Of a stretch of DNA of 64,000 nucleotides, positions 43,839 to 52,170 are shown in pieces. Under the pieces are notes generated by a model. The model was not told the origin of the DNA. It saw only the letters and a list, made by a program, of their open reading frames with translations, and did no database searches. This DNA comes from Sphingomonas sp. AR_OL41 (GTDB taxonomy: Bacteria > Pseudomonadota > Alphaproteobacteria > Sphingomonadales > Sphingomonadaceae). Numbering within the stretch: position 1 is the first letter of the stretch; each line of letters begins with the position of its first letter. A program made the position numbers and the translations under genes. Location of the stretch: the NCBI RefSeq assembly GCF_029911635.1, contig NZ_JARYTI010000018.1, forward strand, positions 1 through 64,000, written 5' to 3'.

Positions 43839-44444
43839 CGCCAGCATCTCGGCCTCGCTGACGACCTCGGCATATTTCGCCTGCAGGTCGAACAGATTGG
43901 CCTCGTGCGGCGCGGGTGCCCGGTCACCGCACGCGTCACGCACGACAAAGGGAATGAAACCGTGCTGCAGCGCGTCGAGCGTGGTCGCACGGACGCAGCC
44001 CGAGGTGGAAAAGCCGGTAATCGCCAGCGTGTCGATGCGCATCGCATTCAACGTCGCTGCCAGCGACGTGCCGAAAAAGGCCGAGGCATATTGCTTGGTC
44101 ACCAGCACCTCATCGGCGCGCGGACCAAAGCCGGCGGGAAAATCCCCGAGCGGATTGCCGGGCAGATAGGCCTTCAGCGCCGGCACCTTGCGATAGAACA
44201 AGCCCCCATCGGCACCACCCGCGCTGTACAGCACGCGCGTGAACACCACCGGAACCCCGGCGGCACGTGCCGCATCGACCAGTCGGATGTTCGACGCCAG
44301 CGCATCCTCGACCCCGGCATAAAGCGGCGAGGCCGGGTCGAGATAGGCATTGCACACATCGACGATCACCAACGCAGGCCGCGCGCCAAAAGCCAGCCGC
44401 CCGCCGAACCCGGCGGCGGCATAATCCGCCTCGAGCTCGTTCAT
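43821..44444 (-). CDS. Isochorismatase-family amidohydrolase, N-carbamoylsarcosine amidase-like
   Basis: A 207-residue cysteine hydrolase. The Asp-Lys-Cys triad is Asp29 (VIVDV), Lys117 (VTKQYASAF) and Cys150 (STSGCVRAT), as in N-carbamoylsarcosine amidohydrolase and nicotinamidase. The stretch GFSTSGCVRATTLDAL to RDACGDRAPAPHEANLFD matches the carbamoylsarcosine-amidase branch best. It overlaps the hydantoinase B start by 4 bases (ATGA). In creatinine and N-methylhydantoin breakdown, this enzyme follows the ATP-dependent hydantoinase and releases CO2 and ammonia. Here that sequence of genes supports a hydantoin-like substrate, though the exact molecule is open. Confidence 0.85.
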   Translation of the reverse strand: MNELEADYAAAGFGGRLAFGARPALVIVDVCNAYLDPASPLYAGVEDALASNIRLVDAARAAGVPVVFTRVLYSAGGADGGLFYRKVPALKAYLPGNPLGDFPAGFGPRADEVLVTKQYASAFFGTSLAATLNAMRIDTLAITGFSTSGCVRATTLDALQHGFIPFVVRDACGDRAPAPHEANLFDLQAKYAEVVSEAEMLALFRRA

Positions 44445-46330
44445 TCGGCGGCGATCGCCAGCGGCACGACGCTCTTCCAGCGCGGTGCGATCGGCGCAGG
44501 CAGGCCGGTTTCGCCGAGCGCATTGGCGCGCAATTCGTCGAGCGCCGGGCCATAGTTGAACAGCGGCAGCTCGGCCGGGCGCGCGAAGCGCATTTGCGCG
44601 CGCAACGCCGTGGTCGCGGTCTCGTCGACCGTGTCATCGCCAACGATCACCACGCCATAAGCGCGCGCACCCTTGGCACTGACCAGCCCCTGCCCGACTT
44701 CCTTGGCGACCAGCGCCGGATCGCGCTCGAGCGGATCGCCCCAGCCACCGCCCCCCCAGGTGATGAAGTCGAGCTCGTCGCCGGCCTCGACCTCGATATC
44801 CTCGAGCTTGTTGCCAACGACGGTCTCGGTGCCATCGGCCTTGCGCAGGATCTTGGTCGCGCGCGCGCCGGGCGCGCCACCATTGACGCCCCAAGGCGGC
44901 ACGAACCAGCGATCGTCATGGATGGCGATCTGGCCGGGTTCGAGGAACCGGTAGGTCATCAAAATGCCGTTGCCGCCGCGGTGCAGACCCGCCCCGCCGC
45001 TATCCGCCACGGTCTCGTAACGCTCGATGCGCAGCGGGAAATAGCGTTCGAGAAACTCGTTGGGCACGTTGGTGAAGTTGGGCCACAGCGAGTGCCCGTC
45101 GGGCCCATCGCCGAGCGGCCGACCGGGTATTCCGCCAAAGCCGATCTGGAACAGCTGGAACCACTCGCCATCGGGCTTGGCGCCCGAATAGAACAGATGC
45201 GGGCTCGACGAGAAGCCGGCAGCATTGAGAAACTCCGGCGTCTTCTGCCCCAGCAAACCGCCGAGAATGTCGAACAGCCGCCCCAGCGCATGGGTGCGAC
45301 CCGACAGCGCGGCGGGGAATTTAGGCTTGAGTAGCGATCCTTCCGGAATGCGCACGTCGATCAGGTCGTAATAGCCGTCGTTGAACAGGATTTGCGGGTC
45401 GAACACCATGATCATGTAGATGCCGAAGAACATCCGCATCATATTCTCGTTGAGCAGGAAGTTGATCGATCCCTTGCTCTGCGGGTCGGTGCCGGCGAAA
45501 TCGAGCACAACCTTGCCGTTCTCGCGCCACATCGTGCATTTGATCTTGTACGGCCCAAAACCCATGCCGTCGTCGCAGATATAGTCCTCGAAGCTCACCG
45601 GCTCCTCGCCGATCGCGCTGTCGATCAGGCTCTTCATCGCGCGATGGTTGCGCGCCAGCAGATTCTCGCACGCCGAGACGAACACGTCATCACCGAACCG
45701 CTCGGCCATCTCGACGACGCGCTTGGCGGCGACGCGGCACGACGCGATCAGCGCGTTGAGATCGGCCTTGCACCATTCCGGGGTGCGCGTCTGGTGCATG
45801 ATCAGCTTGATCAGATCGGCATTATATTCACCCTTGCGCCAGATCTTGACGGGCGGAATGCGCACGCCTTCTTCGAAGATCGAATGCGCATCGATCGGCA
45901 TCGAGCCGGCGACCTTGCCGCCGATGTCCGACTGATGGCCGAACATCGAGGTATAGGCGATGATCCGCCCGTCCTTGAACACCGGCAGCAGCACCAGCCA
46001 GTCATTGTTGTGGCTGATTGCGCCTTCGACCGAATAGGGGTCGGACAGGAAGATCATGTCGCCGTCCTCGACCGTGCCGTCGAAATTGTCGAGGAACGGG
46101 CCGATATAGGATCCGAACTGGCCAACGATCATCCGGCCCTTATGGTCAGCGATCAATGGAAATGCGTCGCCCTGTTCGCGGATACCCGGCGACATGGCGG
46201 TGCGGACCAGCGTGGTATCCATCTCGACGCGAGCGTTGCGCAGCGCGTTCTCGATGATGTCGAGCGTGACGGGGTCGATGGCGACGTTCGTGAAGGGCGT
46301 CTCGTTCGCCTGGATGATCGTTGCGGGCAT
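44441..46330 (-). CDS. hyuB: Hydantoinase B/oxoprolinase-family subunit (HyuB)
   Basis: A 629-residue HyuB protein, the partner of HyuA in ATP-dependent N-methylhydantoinases. The same family holds the acetone carboxylase alpha-subunit. DPVTLDIIENALRNARVEMDTTLVRTAMSPGIREQGDAF opens the domain. Other landmarks are FLSDPYSVEGAISHNNDW, MIVGQFGSYIGPF, FAGTDPQSKGSINFL, GGNGILMTYRF and DFITWGGGGWGDPLERDPALV. The length exceeds classical HyuB by a C-terminal extension. ATG 46330 follows the HyuA stop by 10 bases. An acetone-carboxylase-like carboxylation instead of ring hydrolysis cannot be ruled out. Confidence 0.86.
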   Translation of the reverse strand: MPATIIQANETPFTNVAIDPVTLDIIENALRNARVEMDTTLVRTAMSPGIREQGDAFPLIADHKGRMIVGQFGSYIGPFLDNFDGTVEDGDMIFLSDPYSVEGAISHNNDWLVLLPVFKDGRIIAYTSMFGHQSDIGGKVAGSMPIDAHSIFEEGVRIPPVKIWRKGEYNADLIKLIMHQTRTPEWCKADLNALIASCRVAAKRVVEMAERFGDDVFVSACENLLARNHRAMKSLIDSAIGEEPVSFEDYICDDGMGFGPYKIKCTMWRENGKVVLDFAGTDPQSKGSINFLLNENMMRMFFGIYMIMVFDPQILFNDGYYDLIDVRIPEGSLLKPKFPAALSGRTHALGRLFDILGGLLGQKTPEFLNAAGFSSSPHLFYSGAKPDGEWFQLFQIGFGGIPGRPLGDGPDGHSLWPNFTNVPNEFLERYFPLRIERYETVADSGGAGLHRGGNGILMTYRFLEPGQIAIHDDRWFVPPWGVNGGAPGARATKILRKADGTETVVGNKLEDIEVEAGDELDFITWGGGGWGDPLERDPALVAKEVGQGLVSAKGARAYGVVIVGDDTVDETATTALRAQMRFARPAELPLFNYGPALDELRANALGETGLPAPIAPRWKSVVPLAIAAE

Positions 46331-46340
46331 CTGTCTCGCC

Positions 46341-48389
46341 TCAGGCCGGAGTGATCATGATATTGCCGAAGGCATCGACGGTGCCGATGTGGCGGGTTTC
46401 GATCAGCGTGGTCGAGTCCATTTCGGTCACCACTGCTGGACCCTGGATGACGTCGCCCTGCCTGAGCAGCGAGCGGTCGTAGAGCACTGCGGCCTGCGGG
46501 CCGCCATCCATCCACAATTCATGGTCGCGCAGCTTCGCCGCCACCGGATTGCCATCACCTTTGGGCAGTTCGTGCGCCGGCAGGTCAAGCGGCTTGCCCA
46601 GCGCCACAGCGCGCAGGTTCACGAACTCGTGCTCGGCCTCCATGTTGAAGGTGAACAGGCGGCGATGCTCGTCGTCGAAGCGTGTCGCCAGCGCATCAAG
46701 GCCACCGGCGCGCAACGTCGCAAGATCGATCGTCATCGGCACCTCAAACGCCTGGCCCGAATAGCGCACATCGATCTCGAAGCTCGTCTCGACCTCATTC
46801 GCCGGGATACCGTCGGCGATTAGCTCGGCGCGGACTTGCGCATCCATGTCGGACAGCAATCCGATCACCTCGCTCGCGCTGGTGTCGGACTTGCGCTTCG
46901 ACAGCGACCGCGCCGTCTCGGTGCGCATCCGCGTCGTCGCGTCACCCAGCGCACACAGCACGCCCGGGGCCACCGGCGAGACCGCCGGATAGCTGCCCAT
47001 CAGTCGCGCCACGGCGTTGACGTGGAGCGGCCCGGCGCCGCCAAAACCCATCAGCGCGAAGTCGCGCGGATCGTAACCCTGCTGCACCGAAATCATGCGC
47101 AGCGCGCCGAACATGTTCTCGTTGACGATGTCGATGATGCCGCGCGCCGCCGCCATCAGTTCGATGTCAAGCGCGTCGGCGATCGTCTGCACCGCCCGCG
47201 TTGCGCCTTCGCGGTCGAGCTTGAAGGTCCCGCCGAGCAGATTTTCCGGCAGATAGCCCAGCACGACATTGGCGTCGGTCACCGTCGGTAACGTACCGCC
47301 CTTGCCATAAGCCGCCGGCCCCGGCACCGCGCCGGCCGATTGCGGGCCAACGCGCAGCGCCTTGGTCAGTTCGGGGACATAGGCGATCGATCCGCCGCCG
47401 GCGCCGACGGTCTTCACGTCGAGCGACGAGGCGCGGACCGAGAGATGGCCGACCTCGGTGGTGCGCACGCGGCGTGGCTCGCCATGCTCGATCAGCGCAA
47501 CGTCGGTCGAGGTGCCGCCGACATCGAGCGTCAGGATATTCTTCAACCCGGCATTCTTCGCCACCCACAAGGCACCGGTCACGCCCCCCGCCGGCCCCGA
47601 CATCAGCAGCGAAACGGGATGCTCCTCGGATTTTTGCGAGGACATCAGCCCGCCGTCGGAACGCAACAGCGACAGGCGGCCGGTCATTTCGACCTTTTCC
47701 AGCTTGTCGCGAAGGCTGCGGACGTAGCGCCCGACGACGGGCCGCACCGCCGCATTGGCGACAGTGGTCAGCGTACGCTCATATTCCTGCATCTCGGGCA
47801 GCACGATATGGCTGAGCGAGATGGGCACGTCGGGCATGATCTCGGCGGCCAGTTCGGCCACGCGCTGCTCATGCGCGCCATTGAGATAGGCGTTAATGAG
47901 GCTGACGGTCAGCGCCTCGACGCCCCGTGCCTTGAGCCTGGCCAACGCCGCGCGGATATCGGCGTCGTCGATCGGGCGTACTTCATGGCCGAAAGCATCC
48001 ATCCGCCCCTTGATCTCGACCGTGTCCTCCAGCCGGGCGAGCGGCTCGGGCTTGGGCCATACGATCCAGCCAGCAAGTCCACCGGGAACGAAGCTGCGGG
48101 CGATCTGCATGATCTGGCGATAGCCCTCGGTCGTCACGAGGCCGACACGCGCGCCCTTCCCCTCCAGCACCGCATTGGTCGCGACCGTCGTACCGTGCAG
48201 GAACACCTCAATGTCGCGCGGTGACAGGCCGGCCTGGGCGCACACCGCCTCGACCCCGTTCAGGATGCCTTCCGAACTGTCGGCCGGGGTCGATGGCGTC
48301 TTGTGGCGCCACGAATCCCCGCTCTCGTCGTTAAACAGCAAGAGGTCGGTGAACGTCCCCCCGACATCGACGCCCAGACGATAGCCCAT
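46341..48389 (-). CDS. hyuA: Hydantoinase A/oxoprolinase-family subunit (HyuA)
   Basis: A 682-residue protein. It opens GVDVGGTFTDLLLFND, the ASKHA ATP-binding motif, with HGTTVATNAVLEGKGARVGLVTTEG. LLMSGPAGGVTGALW, LDVGGTSTDVALI and GAGGGSIAYV are the second phosphate/ATP blocks. The C-terminal half contains FGGAGPLHVNAVARLMG. It forms the ATP-hydrolysing N-methylhydantoinase or 5-oxoprolinase-type enzyme together with HyuB, which lies 10 bases downstream. It follows the methyltransferase gene by 2 bases. Ring opening of a hydantoin- or lactam-like compound is the family's most common reaction. Confidence 0.88.
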   Translation of the reverse strand: MGYRLGVDVGGTFTDLLLFNDESGDSWRHKTPSTPADSSEGILNGVEAVCAQAGLSPRDIEVFLHGTTVATNAVLEGKGARVGLVTTEGYRQIMQIARSFVPGGLAGWIVWPKPEPLARLEDTVEIKGRMDAFGHEVRPIDDADIRAALARLKARGVEALTVSLINAYLNGAHEQRVAELAAEIMPDVPISLSHIVLPEMQEYERTLTTVANAAVRPVVGRYVRSLRDKLEKVEMTGRLSLLRSDGGLMSSQKSEEHPVSLLMSGPAGGVTGALWVAKNAGLKNILTLDVGGTSTDVALIEHGEPRRVRTTEVGHLSVRASSLDVKTVGAGGGSIAYVPELTKALRVGPQSAGAVPGPAAYGKGGTLPTVTDANVVLGYLPENLLGGTFKLDREGATRAVQTIADALDIELMAAARGIIDIVNENMFGALRMISVQQGYDPRDFALMGFGGAGPLHVNAVARLMGSYPAVSPVAPGVLCALGDATTRMRTETARSLSKRKSDTSASEVIGLLSDMDAQVRAELIADGIPANEVETSFEIDVRYSGQAFEVPMTIDLATLRAGGLDALATRFDDEHRRLFTFNMEAEHEFVNLRAVALGKPLDLPAHELPKGDGNPVAAKLRDHELWMDGGPQAAVLYDRSLLRQGDVIQGPAVVTEMDSTTLIETRHIGTVDAFGNIMITPA

Positions 48390-48391
48390 GC

Positions 48392-49504
48392 TTATTCCTT
48401 CACGGCGCCGATGAAGTTAATCGGCGGCAGTTGCCCCTTGAGATAGACCGGCTCGCGTGTACCGCGGACGATCTTGCCCGGATCAAACCCAGCCTCGACG
48501 AACGCCTTGTCGTAATCGAGCGACTTGAAGCCGGCCGAGAATGGTTCGTTCACATTGTCGCCGAACCAGCTCATCAGAAGGTTATCGAACGGATCGTGAG
48601 GCATGGTGCCGCCGCCATCGTGTAGCGTCACGCCGCCCGGGGCGAGCAGGCGATGCGCCTCCTTGAAGATACCGCGGATCACGGGCTGAGGACATTCGTG
48701 GGTGACCAACATTGACACGACGATGTCGAAATAGCCGTCGGGGAAATCGGTCGCGGCGGCGTTCTGCTGGCTGTAATGGATCGCCTTGCCCAGGGCTTCG
48801 GCGCGACCATGCGCGTACCGTATCTGTGGCGCGCCGATGTCGATGCCGTGAACCTCGGCATCGGGAAATGCATCCTTCCACGGTAGAGTGGTGAAGCCGG
48901 GGCCGCAGCCCATGTCGAGAATCCGCCGTGGCTTCAAGTCCGGAAAGCGTTCCTTGATGAACGCTGCCTGGGCAACGCCGAGACCGTCATTGCGCGGGCC
49001 GAGGCCGCCAAACGAAAAGACGTGCACGCCACGGTCGTAAAGTGCCCCGGCATAGGTGTCTTCGGAGGACAGTTCGGTATGGAAATTACCGGGCATCACA
49101 TGGATATCGACGGTGTCGATATAGCGCGGGATCTCCATATCGCGATTGGTCCGGACGGTGCCGAGATCACCGGCTCTGGGCTTCGCCGCTTCGTCGAGCG
49201 TGTCTAGCTGCCGCTCGACACTTTCCCCCACCGTGTCCCATAACAGTTCCTGCGCAGCGCGGCCGATGATGTTGGCGCCACGATAATAGGCGCTCTTCTC
49301 CATCAACTCGCTCGCCTCGCGCACGCTGTTGGGCGCGCGGCCATGCTTGGCCTCGAAGGCGGGCAACTGGCGCTGCTGATAAACCGTGCGCATACCCGGA
49401 AACAGTTCGACGGTGAACATCTTGCGCAGCGACGAGACGAAAGCGTAGCGGGCCGCCTCGTCATGCGTTTCCCGCGGTAGCAGTGCGTGCCGTTCCTGAA
49501 ACAT
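48392..49504 (-). CDS. SAM-dependent methyltransferase (class I), in hydantoinase operon
   Basis: A 370-residue protein. The methyltransferase core is in the C-terminal two thirds. Motif I ILDMGCGPGFTTLPWKDAFP lies at about residue 195, the acidic VHGIDIGAPQ follows, and FDIVVSMLVTHECPQPVIRGIFKEAHRLLAPGGVTLHDGGG is the post-core. The N-terminal 150 residues (MRTVYQQRQLPAFEAKHGRAP, SAYYRGANIIGRAAQELLWD) are a separate, unassigned domain. It lies directly upstream of hyuA with 2 bases between, and downstream of the GlcG-like gene by 11 bases. A methyltransferase in a hydantoinase operon is not part of the classical pathway. Confidence 0.87.
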   Translation of the reverse strand: MFQERHALLPRETHDEAARYAFVSSLRKMFTVELFPGMRTVYQQRQLPAFEAKHGRAPNSVREASELMEKSAYYRGANIIGRAAQELLWDTVGESVERQLDTLDEAAKPRAGDLGTVRTNRDMEIPRYIDTVDIHVMPGNFHTELSSEDTYAGALYDRGVHVFSFGGLGPRNDGLGVAQAAFIKERFPDLKPRRILDMGCGPGFTTLPWKDAFPDAEVHGIDIGAPQIRYAHGRAEALGKAIHYSQQNAAATDFPDGYFDIVVSMLVTHECPQPVIRGIFKEAHRLLAPGGVTLHDGGGTMPHDPFDNLLMSWFGDNVNEPFSAGFKSLDYDKAFVEAGFDPGKIVRGTREPVYLKGQLPPINFIGAVKE

Positions 49505-49515
49505 CGTCGCTCTCC

Positions 49516-49932
49516 TCAGCGCAAAACCGTCAGACCGGCGGCCTCGACCGCCGCGACAATGATCTCGTCATCGACTGCGGGCAGACCGCCCGAAACCGCG
49601 GCAGCGCCGATCGTCACGCCACCGTCCTGAACCACGACACCGCCGCCCAGCGGCACGAACGCGCCACTGGTCGCTGCAGCGATCGCAGCCACGGCGCACG
49701 GATCGGTGAAGACCTTGCTCAGCTGCAACGAGGTACGATTGAAACCCAGCGCCGTGCGCGCCTTGCCGAGCGCGGTATCGACCCCGAAAATGCCCTGTGC
49801 ATCGCTGCGCATCGCCAAGCGAATATGCCCGCCGGCATCGGTGATGACGACGGACATGACAGCGACGCCGTGTTTCTCACCTTCGGCAAAGGCGGTGACG
49901 GCAATCGCCGTCGCTGTCTTCAGCGTCAGCAT
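49516..49932 (-). CDS. GlcG/HbpS-like (DUF336) protein
   Basis: A 138-residue protein of the GlcG/HbpS family (heme-binding or cofactor-binding in some members). It has the small repeating alpha/beta pattern VVITDAGGHIRLAMRSDAQ, TALGKARTALGF and FVPLGGGVVVQDGGVTIGAAAVSGG, then the DDEIIVAAVEAAGL tail. No signal peptide. The ATG overlaps the 111-residue upstream protein's stop by 4 bases (ATGA). These proteins often sit in catabolic operons with an unknown role; here it is followed by methyltransferase and hydantoinase genes. Confidence 0.85.
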   Translation of the reverse strand: MLTLKTATAIAVTAFAEGEKHGVAVMSVVITDAGGHIRLAMRSDAQGIFGVDTALGKARTALGFNRTSLQLSKVFTDPCAVAAIAAATSGAFVPLGGGVVVQDGGVTIGAAAVSGGLPAVDDEIIVAAVEAAGLTVLR

Positions 49933-50267
49933 CAGGCAACCCCATCCACAGCGGCGGCGTCGCGTTCCTCGGTAATCGCGTGCAGCACGCGCTTGAGCAT
50001 CGCGTTACGATTCGCCTCGCGCACCGCGTAACGCTCGGGTGTCAGTTCATACGCCTCAACCGCGGCAGTCGTAACCGGCCCATCGAGCTCGGCAACCGCC
50101 TCATGCGTGTCGAGCCGGTCGCGGAGGGCCGAGACTTCGGACATCAACGCGACGAGCATGATCATGACGCGATCGACGTCACCCGCCTGAAGATATTCGG
50201 GTCGCGATTGACCGCGCGCGAAGCGCCTACGCGGTAGCCGGGCGGTCTGCATAATCTGTTCCATCAT
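49932..50267 (-). CDS. Uncharacterised 111-residue protein, hydantoinase operon
   Basis: A small protein (ATGs at 50265-50267 and 50262-50264). It opens MMEQIMQTARLPRRRFARGQSRPEY, continues with a likely coiled or helical segment (DRVMIMLVALMSEVSALRDRLDTHEAV), then AYELTPERYAVREANRNAMLKRVL. No membrane segment or known motif is recognised. It overlaps the GlcG/HbpS-like gene by 4 bases (ATGA), so is probably translated with it. The tannase-family esterase stop lies 46 bases upstream. It could be a small partner subunit for the operon's enzymes. Confidence 0.68.
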   Translation of the reverse strand: MMEQIMQTARLPRRRFARGQSRPEYLQAGDVDRVMIMLVALMSEVSALRDRLDTHEAVAELDGPVTTAAVEAYELTPERYAVREANRNAMLKRVLHAITEERDAAAVDGVA

Positions 50268-50313
50268 TTGAGCGATAGGGCTGTCGAAGTACCGCGCAAC
50301 GCGGCTTCCCTGC

Positions 50314-51954
50314 TTAACCGTTATCCGGGGAGGGCCTGGGGGTGACGCGGCGCCAGTTTTTCGGGTCGTTTGCGTCGCCCGAGCCGCGATAGATCGCCTG
50401 TTCGGGATAGGGGAATAACGGTCGTGCAAAGCGCACCCGCGCCGGATCGAGCGGCCATACCGGCGCGGCGGTCGCCGGGCCGTGCCAGTCGAAATTATAG
50501 CCGATGAGCATGTCCGGCGCGCTGCCTTGCTCGACCCAGTTTTCCAGCGCGGTGAGGGTGTCGATATTGTCCGCGCCATCTCCGTCGGCCGAGCAATGCC
50601 GCATCCCGGGCACGGCATAAAAGCGAAAGAAGTCCTTGGTCCGGGCATAGCCGCCCATCGTCCGTGCCACCGTTTCGTAGAAATCAACCGTGCCGAGCGG
50701 AACGATCGAGGTATCGCTCCAGCCCTGGAAGCTGATGAACTTGCCGCCGGCCGCCCGGAACAGGCGGAAATCCGGATTGTCGGCACGGTACAATGCCTCG
50801 TTGATCTGCAGCCTCGCCGGATCGCGGTCAAAATCGAGATCGTTCAGTGTCCAGTTGGGTCCGGGACCGGGGTTGAAGCCGATATAGCGGAACACGTTGG
50901 CGATGAACGCGCGGTACTGGGCCTTGCGCGTCGGTCCATCGATATAGTCGCCGACCCAGTTGATCTCGGAGCCGGGCATGACGCCGCCATAATAGCCGAT
51001 CGCCTTGCCCTTGCTGTCGTGCGGGCCGGCATACATGCGCCGCGCCGCCTCCGCCTGCTCGGCGGTCAGGCATGTGCCGCGCCCGCTTTGCCCGGCCTTG
51101 CAGATGATCGTCGCGGGGTTGAAGCGGCACGCCCGCGCGTCACCGATCAGGCCGTCCTTGATGCCGTCATTCATGTCGCACAAATCGACCACCGCCCGGT
51201 GGAGCAACTGTGCCTCGGGCACGCCGAGGATTTCACTGCCATCGGCGCGAAGGTTGGCCTTCACCGTCCAGGCGATCTGCACCGCCGAGCCGGTCTCGTT
51301 GAGCGGCGGCGAGCCGCCGACGATACCGGCGAAATCGGCTGGATAGAATTCCGCCTCGTGATAGGCCTGTCGCCCACCGGTCGAGCAGCCCCAATAATAG
51401 CTCAGCCGCGCCGGCCGGCCATAAAAGGCGGCGACCACCGCCTTGCCGGCAAGCGAGGCAACGTGCGTGCTGCGAAAGCCGAAGTCACCCTGCAGCTGGA
51501 TATTGTTCCACGCCCACCGCCAGTCGCCGACATTGCCCTGATGGCCCATGTCGGAACCGAGACAGGCGTAACCGCGGCGCAGCGGATCGTCGCACCAGAA
51601 TAATTTGGTCGTACCGCATCCGCCACCACAGCCGCCCTGCAGATATTTGCCGTTCCACCCCTTGGTGGGCATGATCAACTTGAAACCGATCGTCGGCGCG
51701 ACGAAGCCTATGACTTCGCAAATTTCGATATTGGTCGGGCCATATTCATGATTGTCGGACCGAAACGGCAACACCGTGGCGGTGATGATCCCGGTCGGCG
51801 CATCCAGCAGCTGCGAAAAGTCGGCCGCCTTGACGGCTGCACAAGCCTTGGCCGGATCCGCCGGCACCGGAATCGAATTGGGGCGCGCCCAAGCGGGCGT
51901 CCCGGCAAGCGCCAGTGTCGCTGCCACCAATGCCGCAAACCATCTGACCGCCAT
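50314..51954 (-). CDS. Tannase/feruloyl esterase-family hydrolase
   Basis: A 546-residue exported esterase. ATG 51952-51954 follows GGAAGACG and gives a clean signal peptide (AALVAATLALAGTPAWA). CS-D-HC cysteines are intact: GCSTGGRQAY, acid in FQGWSDTSIVP, and GMRHCSADGDG. CDMNDGIKDGLIGDARACRF is the calcium-site-like insert of the lid. The frame is open further upstream to 52068, but without support. It is divergent from the GPH symporter and is 46 bases upstream of the orphan 111-residue gene, so it may be the first gene of the hydantoinase operon. Confidence 0.89.
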   Translation of the reverse strand: MAVRWFAALVAATLALAGTPAWARPNSIPVPADPAKACAAVKAADFSQLLDAPTGIITATVLPFRSDNHEYGPTNIEICEVIGFVAPTIGFKLIMPTKGWNGKYLQGGCGGGCGTTKLFWCDDPLRRGYACLGSDMGHQGNVGDWRWAWNNIQLQGDFGFRSTHVASLAGKAVVAAFYGRPARLSYYWGCSTGGRQAYHEAEFYPADFAGIVGGSPPLNETGSAVQIAWTVKANLRADGSEILGVPEAQLLHRAVVDLCDMNDGIKDGLIGDARACRFNPATIICKAGQSGRGTCLTAEQAEAARRMYAGPHDSKGKAIGYYGGVMPGSEINWVGDYIDGPTRKAQYRAFIANVFRYIGFNPGPGPNWTLNDLDFDRDPARLQINEALYRADNPDFRLFRAAGGKFISFQGWSDTSIVPLGTVDFYETVARTMGGYARTKDFFRFYAVPGMRHCSADGDGADNIDTLTALENWVEQGSAPDMLIGYNFDWHGPATAAPVWPLDPARVRFARPLFPYPEQAIYRGSGDANDPKNWRRVTPRPSPDNG

Positions 51955-52170
51955 CGTCTTCCGACTCCTTGATCGACCTCGCGCGACGGCTCGTTGCGCG
52001 GCCATCGACACCCAAGATTGCCCGCTGTGCGGTCTGGAGGGGACTCGATCGTGCCGGATAACCGGCATTCGGAGGTCTTTGCGAGGCCGCTATGCTGATC
52101 ACCGAACAACCCTATCGTCGATGATGGGGATCGGCATGATAACAGGCGCGCCGACAAAGGAGATTCCGGC
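51955..52170. promoter_or_regulatory. Divergent promoter region between esterase and GPH symporter
   Basis: 216 bases without a gene, bounded by the esterase start on the minus strand and the symporter ATG on the plus strand. The symporter end shows AAAGGAG at 52157-52163. No operator or promoter box could be assigned with confidence. Confidence 0.4.
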
